Below are positions 35,481-48,861 of a stretch of 64,000 nt of DNA, piece after piece. The notes below the pieces were generated by a model, which was not told the origin of the DNA, ran no database searches, and worked only from the letters and a program-made list of their open reading frames with translations. A program made the position numbers and the translations under genes. Origin of the DNA: Chromobotia macracanthus (taxonomy: Eukaryota; Chordata; Actinopteri; Cypriniformes; Botiidae); assembly GCA_036877525.1 (NCBI GenBank), contig JAZGTH010000088.1, positions 1,578,501 to 1,642,500 of the forward strand, given 5' to 3'. The number at the start of each line of letters is the position of its first letter. Within the stretch, counting starts at the first letter, position 1.

Positions 35481-35912
35481 TATAGCATTCAAGTTCACTT
35501 CCACCAAAAGTATTTGAGGGAAATATACATCTAAGATTGAGGTGAATTTGTTTTCATCTCATAGCAGTTGATTGTTCATCTACAACAACATTCTGCGTCA
35601 CTCAATAACTGTTTGAAATGATCCATGCCGAAAACGATACACAGGTAGATAAAAGACAGAATTTATCTACCCCAGTTCTGTAACCCGCTGCTGTCACACT
35701 GCAACTTCCGTGATTTCCTAACTAGTCAATTAATCGGTTTAAAAGAGTTGAGATAACGTTGCCTTGGATGCCAATTAATTTCAGACATGAGAACGAGGCG
35801 AGGGGAGGTCAGCTCCTCTGAAGAAGCAACTTAACCGTCCGGCGAGTGAGATAAAAAGAAGAGCAGTGCAGATTGCTCGCGGCTCAAATACCACGATGTA
35901 ATTAGTAAATAA

Positions 35913-35952
35913 ACTTCCTCCATTCAGCCGGATTCTGCTGAATGGAGGAAGT
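35913..35952. repeat. perfect 16-bp hairpin, 8-nt loop
   Basis: The arm ACTTCCTCCATTCAGC (35913-35928) is exactly complementary to 35937-35952, with the loop CGGATTCT. The flanks (35780-35900) are CpG-containing and non-repetitive. The stem is shorter than a typical animal pre-miRNA. Confidence 0.95.
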
Positions 35953-38900
35953 GAAGCCAATAAAAGACCCTGAGAAATTTAAAAGTTACAAGCAAGGTTA
36001 CAGAGTGTTAATGTGGATCACTTCAATTAGCTTTTGCAAGACCGGAAAAATACGCCACTGGCATAACAAACTAATGTATTCCAAACTACAGATGTTGTCC
36101 TCAGCTCTGCTTGTTTACACTATACACTTTTGTAGCATTTTATTTTTCTCCAAAGTCTAAAGCTGGTATAAAGTCTACATACTGTGAATTTTGTCACAAT
36201 TTTGCAGCCTAAAACAATCTGTTAGGGATCATAGAGGAATTAATTCTGTCACAGGGCGAAATCAACAGTCTTGGATGATTCAGATGTGACATGCTGTCCA
36301 ACGGCCAATGAATTGTCTTCACAATAAATCTTCTTTTCTTTAGTTAACCATGTGTATAGATGCTGCTAAGACATGCTATGATGTATCTGAGTTTGGCACA
36401 GGGTACACACGGACTAAAGGCTTATGTTGTTTGCATTAAAAATAGTAATAATTTAGTTTTACAAAACACTTAATTTACAATTAATTTAAAAAATCCCTAC
36501 TGTACCTTTAAGATTATTATATTTAAGCTTGAGGAACAGACTGAATTGTAATTTAATACACAGTTACAATTTCAGTTCCAATCCGATCTGATAACAAATG
36601 CCTGTATTATTGAGTCTTGCACTCAGGAGATCAGACAGATCAGTCCAATTTATACACAAATAATAGATCATTCAATATTCATTGAAAAGATGCGACTCAG
36701 AAAGAACTGTTTGGATATAAGGGTTAAGAAGAAATCCTAAACTGACCCTGAATGAAGAGGGACATGTAAATCTTAAGCAGTTCTGATTGGTCCTGCTGTG
36801 AGTCACATATCAGTTCTGATGGTGGTGGACTCTGACCTCTCCTGACTCCTCCATGGGTCAGGGCTGTTGTTCATGCCTGAAGGTCTAGCATAGCCAGACA
36901 GACAATATCATTTAGCATCATGTGTGGCTCAAAGGCCGGGCTGCCTCTCCGTTCAAAACAATCAGTGAACGCTCTGAGGCAGAACGGCACACAGAAATAG
37001 CTTCAGTATTACACCAAGATATGCTGAGGCTTAAAATCAGATCTCCAAAAATCTCTGAAAACTTAAAAACATCAAGCACTTGTGTATAACGTATAAGAAG
37101 TGGACATTGTCAACATGCCCATGACAATTTAAACCTGAAGGTCATAAGTTATGTAGGCCATACTAAAACACACACACATATAGCTTTTCAAAGAGTATAT
37201 GCTCCTTACATGCTTAGTATACACTGTATTCACTATACATACAGAATATTTGTACATACATAATATATGTTGCACAAATTGTGTATGATATTCTATAGCC
37301 ACAGAATGTAAGTACAGTACAAAGAGTATCAGATATCACAGGTTATCCCAGTAAACCTCTGTGTGAAAGCCAGCAGTACCAGCTTCACTTCATACAACTT
37401 TGTATCGATAAGAAGAAAAGCAGTGATGGATATGGAGACAGAGAGTAGAGGAAATGAAATTGCAAATTGTCTATTGCAAAAACTCCCCTGCTTCTGATTG
37501 GTTCCTACACTGGGGATACTGCCAAATGATTGGTCTGTATCAGTAAAGCTCGCTCCACACCTAATGCTAATCATGTTAGAGAGAAACAGGGGAGTTGTCA
37601 TTTAACAGGGAGTCAGATTTTGATATGACACCGGCGGCTCTAAAGTATTGAAAGTCAAACAGGTCATAATTCATGAGCAGAATGGTAGCGTGTTAAGCTT
37701 AGAAACACCGTTCTTGCACTTTCTCCTTTGGTAAAAAGAGCATCTTCTGAGATATTAAAGTTATTCTAGCATTAATTTACAGTAATTAAGAAGGCAGAAC
37801 ACAAATTCCTGTAGTCGATTTTATAAGAACATTAAGTATGGTTTTGCATTGTATAAGCTGCATAAAACTGTAACTATAACCTTTTCAAAAAAATGTTATT
37901 TCTGAATTTCCCCCCCGGCTAAGTGTTGACACTGTTGGAATTTTGTAATTTATTTCTTATAATAAACCTTAATATAATAAACACCCTTTAAGACCAAAAG
38001 AAAAACTTGCAACAAAACAGCTCATGGAAAACAGACTTGGCTGTTTAAATGAATTTATCAGAGGCTGTTGAGAAGGAATTGATCTGTTTTCTGCTCTTTT
38101 GTTGGCTTTATAAAAGTGTCCATCTACACCAGTGATTCTTAGTGGTCTTACTGTGCATGTTGTGTACACAATGACAAAACACTGACTTTCTCAGCAGACA
38201 CTCATACTGTTTACTGTTGTCCCTTTCTGAGTCTACAGCTATTATTTTCAATGTCTTATATGCTGTTATTTTGCTGTTATTTAGTGTCTGTGGTTCTGTA
38301 TGACACACATAATACATTAAGATAATTACAAGCCTTTTTGTGCATTCATATTATTTTACTTTTTATTACAGACCCCTGAAAACAAATATTACTGGTAATG
38401 AAACGTGAAAACATTGAAACATTTGAAACAAATGAAACATTTTTAAGCATAATTAACTCGCTAACAAATTACAACACACAAATAATTACATCCGCTATCT
38501 GTCGGAAATATGACAGGACCACCTCGCAAAATGCTGCGACAGCCTGCCAGAGAATGAAGTAAGAAAATGAGTAATATACAGCTACCAAAACAGTCAGAAC
38601 AAATGCCAAATGTCCGTGAAGCAAACTCACAAAAGACAACACATGCTGAGATGTTGTTTACTGTGCTGGGTTAACTGGTGGAACAGCATAGCCACACTAT
38701 TCACCAGTTAAACGTGGTCAAGCTGGTCTACATGTTACTACAAATTCTTTGGCTTACAGAAGAAGTTTAAGTTACCCTACTGACAAGACCAGATCAGACC
38801 AGGGCAGGTTATGTTGGTCAGTGTAGGTTTGGCACTACTCTAGCTAGTGGACCAGAATATACCCAGAATACCCATGTTATTTACCATAAAAACGTGGTAA

Positions 38901-41771
38901 ACCAGCTGTTGTCTAGTAATGCAACATCAGAGCACAGATTGTCACATCGCTGACAATTCAGAAACTCTGGAGTTTCACACTTAGGAAACAGTTATGTCTC
39001 AATTATATGTCTCTATTTAGTCTCAATGCTTTCTCTGAGCAATAACTGAGACATTAAAGAGATCTCTAAGTTTTTTGTTTTCATCATGGGCAGCTATGCA
39101 GCCGTTATCAATTTAGGCATCTTTTTTAATTAAAGCACAGACAGCTTGTCCTTAATTAGTAACAAAAAACATGTTGTGGAGGGGCAGTGTCTCAGGACGC
39201 AGGACCCAGGTTGTCCTCTCTGTGTCTGTGCATTAACTGACTGCATGTAAGTACAAGGTCTTGGACCAGCAGGAAAACTGCATGTGCTCGCATCCTTCAT
39301 TGCAGCAGTGTCGGCGCATATGTAATGTCTTTGAACAGATGGAGATGAGCTCGGCCATATTAAGAGATTCAGTGTTTTGAAAACAGACAGCAGGAAATGT
39401 CAGGTCACGATGAATTAACTGAGGAGGAGAGATGTCACACCCTCTGATAAACAGACATTTTCCTTCACTGTTCTGATGATATATGATATAATTCTGACTG
39501 CACCATAGTTTCATAGTGAACAGTTACCGTAGTCATATATCATGGTATTTGTATGGTACATTAAAGACACAATGGTTTTACAATCATAATAGACGATTGC
39601 CAAAAAACACAATACTAAATCATATATGAACACACAGCAACAACACTGGTAAAGGCAAAAATAATAAAATAAAAAAGAGCAAAGCTGATATGAAATGCAA
39701 ATTTTGCAATATGTCAAATATCTTAGATTAAAGTCATGACTGTGTGTGTACTAAATTAATGTGACATTTATTAAGTAATTAGCATTTTAGTGGCATGTAT
39801 TTCTCTGCCATACTGATTTTCACGAAGATTCAACACTCAGATTTCAAGGCTCATAAAATAAAGGCTTTCACAAAGGAAGGACCATTAGCCAAACAGTGTA
39901 GTGACCAGAAAATGATTTAGTTTTGGGCTCTTTTGAATTAAGCATGTAGGTAACCACCCAAAACACTTTAGCAACACCCTGGCAACCGCACTGCAACATA
40001 CTAAAACCACTCACAACACCTCAGCTGCCATATAGCAACACCTTGGCAACCATCTACAACAATCCAACATTGCAGTGGTGAATTTTGCACAGCACCAATC
40101 CCAGTATCTTTAGGAAATGACAAATTGTAGTTGAATATTTTCATTTTGTCTGATACTGTACAGAACAATATGCTGACAGCATACCACTGAGAACAGCTAG
40201 AGGAGCTCTTCCAAAGAAGTGCTTGACTTCCTGACCTCTCCCTGGAGCTCCTCAGCTGATCCAGGAAGTCTGTTCTCCTTCAGGTGGAGTGGATCTTCAG
40301 CACAGTGAGATTAGCAGAACAGAGAGGAACTCCATCCTCCAGGCACCATTCATATAGATTCCTCACTGAGACTTACTGCTGAACTAACCAGAATAATCAG
40401 CACAAAAATATAAAGACAGTGTGTGCTCAGTTCTCAGTGTGTCGACGTTTTTCATGTTTGTTTATAGCCATTAGACTTCCAGAACCAAAAGTTGATGATT
40501 AAGATGATTAAAAAATCAGATATAAATGACAAAGAAAAATTAAATAAGACCAATAAAGGAGATATCCATACAATAAATATCAACTTTATCATTTAAAATA
40601 AAGTTTGAAGAGACCATTTAAAGCTATAAAGATATTCACAGGAAACAAGCTGCAAAGAAAACAAGCTGATTAATGCCAGAGATGCACCGTCCAATCATTT
40701 TTGACATGCAGCAAAGACTAAGAAGATTTCTCCTGTTTAAAAATGTTTATTCATGCATCGTCGTCAATGAGGTGCAAATTGCAGTAATTATATTTTGTCT
40801 TTTTAAGTGCTTTCCAATTAATGAGTTAACATTTGCCTTCCCTTCAAAACCTAATGAAAGAGTGAGTAATTAGTTTTGAAATGACCAGAACTGTTCACAC
40901 ATTAATGTGCAGAAGACAGATCACCTGTTTTTAAACACAAATGAACTGAAGCATTGATGAAATTACCTGTGAAAAGCAGCTCTGTTTAAACAGGACATCA
41001 TTTAACTGTCTGGGGTCCTGTTGGGGTCTTGTTAGTCAGTCTGTAAAGCTTGTGTTTTCATGTGACTTTTAATGTAAAGCTTTTGTTTCATGCATGTGGT
41101 ATGAGAACATTGTTTTCAACAGACGTTTGTTATGTTCAGGGTAGATCTTAACATATTTGTTTTTCTCTGCTCTCAAACACAAGTGAAAATTGTGTGATTT
41201 TTCAGTCTGTGGCAGTGTCAAGACATTTTTCTCATCTTTTTGAGTCCCTGGTCTATGAGATTCCCAAAATCCTAAATTATTCAACCACACCTCATCAGTC
41301 ACCCCCACAACTAAAGATCTTCAGGTATGAAGGAAAAAATGTAACTGAATAAATGATCTGAAACCGAACTCAAGCTATTTTGAGAAAGGGGTTCTGTGGG
41401 AATGCTGCGAGTGGATATTAAGTTAAATAAAAGGTGAGAGGGTTACTGGGTTGTTTATCAATAAAACAATACGACAGTTCGGTAGATAAATGTGTGATTG
41501 TGTGCACACTGGTTCACACTGAAATCCACACTAAAACAGATTTCATTCTGCTTGAAATTTAGTGCTACTCATAAAAACAATAGCAAACAGAATAAAAACT
41601 GAAGTACCCTCGCAGGGTGTTAAAATGAACAGTTTTATAGAAGTTTTTAGAAGTTGGAAAAATAAAAACACATGAGCATGATCTAACCAGTGGCATAGAC
41701 AGAAATCTGTGTTTAGCAGTATCTTAAATATTTTTGCTCATTTTTAAAAATTTAGCATACAAACCTAAAAC
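35953..41771. other. intron 1 segment, mostly featureless
   Basis: AT-rich sequence with a GCAACC-type repeat at 39948-40070 and no recognised gene. A C run (37910-37917) and palindromic TATACACT/AGTATAC-type sequence around 37190-37260 are minor. Short open frames show no homology. Confidence 0.6.
39948..40070 (+). repeat. dispersed GCAACC repeat
   Basis: GGTAACCACCCAAAACAC, TTAGCAACACCCTGGCAACC and ATAGCAACACCTTGGCAACC are arranged in tandem. It is the longest of the four copies of this repeat type in the window. Confidence 0.65.
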
Positions 41772-41970
41772 AAAGGTTCCTTAAAGGTTCCTTTAACATC
41801 CACAAAGCATTTCTGATGCACAAACTGTTCTTTACAGTGGAAATAGGTTCTTTAGACTGTATAACGGTAAGAAAGTTAGTTTTTTTAGGAACCTTTGAGT
41901 CTTTCCCTTGGGGAAGCAAAAATAGCCCTTTCTATGGCATCACCATGAGGAACCTTTTAAAAACCTTTCC
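41772..41970. repeat. AAGGTTCC palindromic dispersed element
   Basis: It opens AAAGGTTCCTTAAAGGTTCC and closes GGAACCTTTTAAAAACCTTTCC, imperfect inverted arms around TTTACAGTGGAAATAGGTTC. It is a common dispersed fish repeat type and has no coding function. Confidence 0.55.
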
Positions 41971-43396
41971 TATTATGAGTATACTACCAAACAATGAAGT
42001 TACAAATGTATATAAAGGCATTGTGAATCGTTTCATGGACCTAACCATTACTGTGTTATAATTTTATGACCTGAACTAATTCAGGGAGAGAAGAACAGTG
42101 TTACAATATGGGTTTAGCTTACAAAGGTGAATCCAGTTTCTGCAACTTAAACTGGGACAAAGGATACTGTAGTTTGACTTCCCTTTAACTTTAGCTTTAT
42201 TTACAGTCTGAAATATATCTAAACATATATTACAGCCTATAATAGATTTACAGTTGCTCTAAAGATAGATCATCAGTCACATCAGTCACTGTCACTGAAG
42301 TACACAGACCTCCTACAAACACTGTCTTAAATTATTCCCAAACAGATCTGCTACACCTGCTGCAGCTTCCTGATAGCCACAAAACCCTTTTCTAGAAGTC
42401 CACAGACAGCCATCAGCTACATCTGAGTAATGAAAACAATTAACAGCTCTAATTACCCGTCTAAATCACATTTCAACATGCTGCTCATCGGTTTGATAGA
42501 CTGAGTCTGACTTATGAGGACCTGCAGTACAGAAATTACTGCCAGGGCTACAGAAGCTGGCAGCTGTTCAGCGTGGAAATCAATCTTCAGAGGATGTGCT
42601 CGTCTTCTTCTGGCTCTCAGAGAACAAGTCTCAAAGGTGCCGTTTCTCCACCAGTGTTTCAAAACTTCTCAATAATGCTGAAGGACCTCCATTAATAATC
42701 CATGAATAAACAAGAAATATCCCTAAAGTTTGTGAAAAAATGCATGCAGGGAAGACCGAGAAAAAGTTTGGGCCAAGTACTCAAACAGTATTTTCAGATA
42801 AAAATCAGTATATATATATTATATAATGTTTTGTAATTGATACATTGTATCTTTAAATGTACATGTTAGTCACACTTCTTTGATTGTGAGGGTTAAAAAA
42901 CAGTTTTACTTCTAAAAACCCAGATCGTGAATATGACAGAAAAACAGCTACAGCTGAATTTAATTTTCTGCTTTATCTTTCAAAAACGAGACCAGTGTGT
43001 ACAGAAAACCGTCAGCTCATTTTTCCTGCGGAGACTGACTCCACAGGACTCCAAACGGTCAGTGCAAAGGAGAAACGGACGTAACAGAGCAGAATTTTAT
43101 CTCAATCTCTGTGGTCACAAAACCCACTGAGAGACTTTAGGAGGTGAAAACAGAGTCATCTGTTTTCACCAGCAGGGGTCAGAGCCCCTGATCTCTAACT
43201 GCAGCAGTACAACAGCAATTTAAAGATACCATCTACACGAGAAATGCAGTTTCACTAACACAAGCAATATTGTCTTAAACATGATCCCACGTGCTGTGAG
43301 AATCTAGTTCTTCACTCTTAAAGGGCCAGGAGTCAAAAACCATTGCCTGTTGTCTACATTTTTCAAATCATTGGATCCTCTGTGAAGAAGATCTGA

Positions 43397-43551
43397 CCCA
43401 GCGAACAATTTTAGGTTATAAGAACATTTCTGTAACTTTCCATTATGTAGAAAAAGTGAAATGTTTATGTTTTTACTACTCATTAAGTAATAAAAACATT
43501 ATTTTTATTACTTTTAATTCTTTAATGCTTTAAAAATGTTCCACTTGCTTA
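43397..43551 (+). mobile_element. truncated MITE copy (A end)
   Basis: It starts CCCAGCGAACAATTTTAGG and continues TTATAAGAACATTTCTGTAAC and CCATTATGTAG. It ends at about TTAAAAATGTTCCACTTG. The B half is missing. Confidence 0.65.
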
Positions 43552-44159
43552 GCTTTAGTCATGCATGTGTGCTTACATGCGTCTCAGAATCTTCTGCAGC
43601 TGCTTTATTAGATGAAATACAGAGAGCTGTGAGGCTATACTGACTGACACCATTTATCGTTTCTGTTTGCTCAACTCATGTCCGTCTATTTTAGTGGCAC
43701 TGAACAGATACTCGCAGCTTATGTGGATATAAGCTAAATCAGGTAGCGCCTGCGTAGTTTGCCGGGCCTGATTTCATAACTCGCTATCTGACATCCAGAG
43801 AGACATAATCAACACATGGCAATTAAACAGTCACAAGTATAATAACTATAAATATTACCCCCAAAATAAATATATAAATATCAATGATAAAAAAATCAAT
43901 TATAGATAAAAATGAAATTTAATTCAATTAATTCTAAAACAATTAATTCTAAACAATTAATTCTTAATTGTCATTAAAATAATGTCACAATGCAAAAACA
44001 TTCATTTTCTATACAATTTTTTTTTTCATATTTTGGCTGAAATATGACCCTCATTATGGTTCTTCTTTACAGTTTTCATGAGGATTACACACAAAATACA
44101 CTTTTGTGACTTCTTGTAGACTCTCAAACTCAACAATAAACATACAATCGAACGTCCAG

Positions 44160-44345
44160 CCAAAAAGCTATTTCTGTCGGCATATCTGGTTTGTAAATGC
44201 GGCCGCATGCCGTTAGTCGGCATCATAATGTGAGCACAGCTGTGCTTACACACAGAGCTGCCCGACATGCTCGTGTGCTTTGCCAGAATCAAAGTTTCAG
44301 AGTGCCACAGGCGCTGGAGACAGGGCGGAGGGGGGCTGTGTTTAA
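44160..44345. other. CpG- and GC-rich block in intron 1
   Basis: AAATGCGGCCGCATGCCG and CCACAGGCGCTGGAGACAGG stand out in very AT-rich surroundings. It includes a NotI-type GCGGCCGC. There is no coding homology; the 110-codon minus-strand frame looks fortuitous. It could be a conserved element or an unmethylated island. Confidence 0.3.
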
Positions 44346-44573
44346 AAAACAGGGTCACTGATATACATAACCCGATAGTGAGAGATTCTCTGGATTTATC
44401 CCCTCTGCTGTTGCTTCTAATAATACCTCAACACTTCCACACTGTGCCCAACCTCTACTGACCTCTCCCCTCCATATCCATAACTGTGACTTTTATGATG
44501 AGTTAGAATAGCAACATTTTCCATCTGGAGTCATTGAGACAAGTCACTGACTAAAACTAGTAAAAACTACAAC

Positions 44574-44612
44574 CCCAGCTAACAGAACGTTCTCTAAACA
44601 TCCTCTAAAAGT
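44574..44612 (-). mobile_element. MITE terminal fragment (B end)
   Basis: CCCAGCTAACAGAACGTTC is followed by CTAAACATCCTCTAAAAGTG. Only the terminus remains. Confidence 0.55.
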
Positions 44613-46425
44613 GATGTGGTTTGTGTCTGTACATTTAGCCTTATATCAGAGACTGTTAACCCTGTTACTCACAACTTTCTCATATACACTTTATACACTT
44701 TATAGTTAAGCACAGGGTAACTGTGTGCAGGATACAGTACGTCTTATTATTCCAGCTTAATCAGGTAAACCACATTCAGGTCATTGTGATTTTTTTAAAC
44801 ACACACAAACGTGCTGCCTATGTAAATTAAGGTCATTACACACTGACAAACCTCAGCATTGTCTGTTTTTGTGTATTTTCATAATATTTCAATGTGTATA
44901 AGTCATTAATAAAATGAGACAGAAAGAGCATGTTGCATCCCCCTCACAGAGAAAAAGGTCCCAGTTTTGTTTCTATTGTTACATTTACATAATTCTTTTA
45001 GCCTATCAGCTGCTAAAGCAACATACAGCATGTGCAAATCAATGTCACATCTCTTAAAACACCTTCATTCTTAGTGTTTACAATAACTCACAATCTCTGA
45101 AACCAACACACAGAGCTGGGAGTTGTGTGTGTCAGACGAGCTTCACATGGTCTTGAATCAAGTGTTTTCTGTGAGGCTGACAGAGTCTCAGAGCTGCTGC
45201 TGTGAGGCGGTGAGCTTCTCTTCAACACAGAGAAAAGCAAACAGCCATCAGGCTACAACTGAGATTCATTCCACAAATGCCCAAACTTCAGCCCATATCT
45301 GTCATTAGAAGAAAGTCTAAAACATTTTTTGTTTTTACAGGATTTTAAAAGTTATAGGAAATAAAATGTTACACTCAAGTTGCTTTAGGTTTGACAATAA
45401 TATCACGTCAGCCTTTGCTCTTTTCATCTCTAAAGGTATTTTTGGAATAGCTTCCTACCATACTATTCATACTGACTACTATTTCTGCAGTATATACTGT
45501 AGTATGCATACTGTGCAGTGCACAAATGTACATAATTATTTTTTGATTGTACCACCACAAAACTGAATTAAAATGCAAAACAACCCTGTTTATTTCTGTA
45601 TTTATGATACTTAAGCAGTGCAGTGTGAAGTGTGTGTTGTTGCATAATGCATATAGTATCACAGAATGGATTGTTGCTGATATGCAGTATATACGTCATA
45701 CTGCCATTTTTAAAGAACATTTTTTAAAGTCTGTAAAATAGTTACATTAAAATGTTACCTTTAAATAAGGCTTTTTAAGTCAAGTAATACGTTTGAATCA
45801 CATTGCACCACATTACATTTTAAAATCACTTTTTTAAGTTTTTGGGGTCTGATGGAATAATGATCTAAAAAATCAAAATATAAAATCACAGTTATAAGCA
45901 CAGAATACTAATCACACTGAAAACAGAAGCTGATGGTATTCTGTGCCGTGTGTTTGTTATATACTACACAGCTGGGTGAATCCAGGAATTCTTCACACAC
46001 AGTGCACACTGCTTCATTCATGACACTGGTATGATAGTATGCTATTCAGAACACCCGCCACAGCCTGTAATTTTGGCCTTGTACGTGTGATCCAGTTCAG
46101 CAGGTGCACTGTGCCACCCAAACTAAAAATATCTCACCCGAACACCGGCACAAGCAACAGATGAATCTGACTGTAAACATTACAGATTTACCACCTCTAA
46201 CAACATCCTTCGACAAAAGAAGTTTGATGAATGAACTTTATACTCATTCATCCTTTCATTTTTTTCCTCTGTTTTGGATGGATGGATCTGGGACTCAGAT
46301 GTGATGTGTGGAGCATTTCTGTCAAAGCACCAGATCCATACATCCAGCGATATCAGCCTCTGCATCCAGCCTTCATCTGTCACCAACTTATCACACTGGT
46401 GACACCACACTTGATCTGGTCTCCA
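44613..46425. other. intron 1 segment without recognised genes
   Basis: AT-rich sequence. Around 45440-45715 there are palindromic strings such as CAGTATATACTGTAGTATGC and GCAGTATATACGTCATACTGC, resembling imperfect inverted repeats of a dispersed element. No gene is seen. Confidence 0.5.
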
Positions 46426-46648
46426 CACAACTAACAATTTTAGGTTGTAAGAACATTTCCCTAGCATTTCAAAAATACAAAAATGTTAAAAAGGTTATTT
46501 TGAAAAATCTATGAATGTTAAAAACGTTCTTGAAAAATTCTTTAAAAACAGAATCTTTAAAAATTCTTTAAAAAAAAGAATTCTACTTTTAATTCTGTAA
46601 AGTTTCTAAAATGTTCCACTAACAACTTAAGAATAACATTTTTGATGG
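46426..46648 (+). mobile_element. MITE copy (A end intact, B end missing)
   Basis: CAACTAACAATTTTAGGTTG, AAGAACATTTCCCTAGC and AATGTTAAAAAGGTTATTTTG are followed by ACTAACAACTTAAGAATAAC. The terminal CCCAG has mutated. Confidence 0.65.
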
Positions 46649-47714
46649 GCATAGTCAAACAAATTGCCTGTGATGCAAACTTGTACTCACCTTAAGGTTT
46701 AACTTTACTTGACATGCAAAAGTCGCTCTTTAAAAAAAATAAATTAATAAAGCCTAATAAAATTAATTAAAAAAAAAGAATAAACCTCTTTAAAAGACAA
46801 GAAAGAAACCATTTACTGCATCCCACAGACTGCCTCAGGACTCACTCTCAGACTGAAACCATGGCAACTGATGGAGTTACCTGAACATCCGCCAGCGCCT
46901 TGGGCTCCTTTATACACACCAGGTGCCGTAGTCAGAGTGTTCTGATAATTACAGCTGTAACAACTTCTCCCAGAATGAGAAAGTGAGCATGACTGGAGGG
47001 CAGTTTAATGGAGCTTTGTATTGTGTCAAAGAAGATGAGCTCAGTGTAGGACAAAATCACATGGTGAAGGGCACCTCTAACAACTGCTGGAGGTAGCTGA
47101 GTGAAGGAGCATCAGTGAGAAACCTGTGAGGAGTCCCTGAACCAGATGATGCTGGTTTTTCTGGTTTTAGTTGTTCTATCAGAAGTCTAATGCCCACAGC
47201 CAACCCACGGACCATCTGATATTTGCCCAGAAAAATGGCAAGAACTTTCTCAAAATAGCGAGCTTTGTTTGGCTTCGTTGCTGGATTTACAGAGAGATCT
47301 GTGGCATTCAGTCACTGAAAGATATTTAAGGCACTTAGTAGAAAGTAAAACAATAAGTATGTTCTGTACACAAAAGTACTGCATATTTCATATTATTAAT
47401 AATACTGTTCCTTTTTCTCCCATTTTTGTAACCAGCTTCCCCTAAATGACACACTAGAACAGAGGTCTCCAGTGAGGTCCACAGATCTGCAGAGTTTAGC
47501 TCCAAACCTTGTGAATCACATGTGAAGCAGCTAATTAAGGCCTTTGAGACTGACAGAAACATCCATATGTGCTGCAGTAGATCAGAGCTAAACGCAGCAT
47601 GTCTGTGAATCTCCAGGAACCACAGACTGGAGGTCCTGCTCTAGAAAACTAGAGTCACTTCACATGTTGATCAGACAGTATCTTCCTGTCTAAGCAGCTG
47701 GTTTCATTATCATC

Positions 47715-48039
47715 CCCAGCAAACAGGACACATCCTCAGAACAGTGGCTAACATTCTCTAAAAGTTCTCTCAAAGTTAGCAAAAAACATTCTGGCAGTAA
47801 CGTTAGTAGAACTTTAAGATTATATATCATATATATATCAAAAATGTGATTATTATGTTGTTAGTGTAATGTTTACAAACTTTACAAAATATAATTTTGT
47901 ATATCTCCGAGTGTTTGAATAACATTATTATATTCAAGTAATACTGTTACATTTCTAAACACTTTTGAAGTAACATTTTTAACGTTTTTGTTACTTAATG
48001 GAAATGTTAGGAAAACATTCTTACAACCTGTAATTGTTA
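47715..48039 (-). mobile_element. MITE copy, nearly full length
   Basis: It starts CCCAGCAAACAGGACACATC (B end), then CTCTCAAAGTTAGC, TATATATCATATATATATC and GTTACTTAATGGAAATGTT. It ends ACAACCTGTAATTGTTA (A end). Confidence 0.75.
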
Positions 48040-48179
48040 TGTTATGTCTGCACTTCACAATTCAACAACCTGCATACAGTTAAAGAGCAACATGATGTAA
48101 CTACAACTACAATTTTAGGATAAAAAATAAATACAACACCTTCTTATTGAGCTGCTGTACATGACAGAAAACACAACCA

Positions 48180-48515
48180 CCATGAGCTCTGTGTGTTTCC
48201 TCCGTGTGAGGACCGTTTCTCCCGGTGATGCTACAGTCATATTACAGGCCCTCATCTGTCTGCTGGATTGTGTCAGAGTACATAATCAAATCTCAGAGAG
48301 GCATGTAAACGTTCGGGAGGTGAGAGGACAGAGGCCTGATAAATACATCATTGACAGACGGCCTGAAGTAGCTACCATATCTGAAGAGACGCTTCAGGCA
48401 CGTACAGTCTTTTCTGTCACAGCATATACAGAGGAGCCGACATCACTGTGCACGATCGAGGAAAATCTCTCCTGCAGTGCAAGGAGAAAATCATTTTGGG
48501 CAGCTTTAATGACTT
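48180..48515. other. non-repetitive GC-richer block between two MITEs
   Basis: This holds a 118-codon plus-strand open frame with no domain, signal or family resemblance. CATGTAAACGTTCGGG and CTGATAAATACATCATTGAC suggest non-coding conserved sequence as much as coding. I would not call a gene. Confidence 0.3.
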
Positions 48516-48526
48516 AATCTGGATAG

Positions 48527-48861
48527 CCCAAGCTAAAGGAGAATGTTGTCAGAACATTAGCTAACATTGTCTAAAAGTTCTCTCAAGGTTATGAAAAACG
48601 TTCTTGCAGTAACGTCAGTAGAATGTTATAGATCATATCAAAACATCAAAACATCAAAAATATTATTATATTATAAACAATTAGTGGAACTTTTTAAAAA
48701 TATAACAACAGAATTAAGTTTGAAAAACGTTCTTATAACCAAGCAATAATGTTTATATAATGTTTAAAAAACAGGACATTTTGAACAATCCTAGAACTTT
48801 CAGAATAACATTTTCATTTTTTTTGTTACTTCATGGTACAACCCAAAACTGTTAGCTGAGG
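48527..48861 (-). mobile_element. MITE copy, full length
   Basis: Its ends are CCCAAGCTAAAGGAGAATG (B end) and AAAACTGTTAGCTGAGG (A end, inverted). AGTTCTCTCAAGGTTATG and AACGTTCTTGCAGTAACG are preserved. Confidence 0.75.

Noticed and set aside
44026..44358. 110-codon minus-strand open frame over the CpG-rich block
   Set aside because: No homology or signal; base composition rather than coding constraint explains the open frame.
48161..48517. 118-codon plus-strand open frame
   Set aside because: No recognisable domain, no splice context, and it starts in AT-rich intron between two MITEs. Low-complexity translation without family features; more likely fortuitous.
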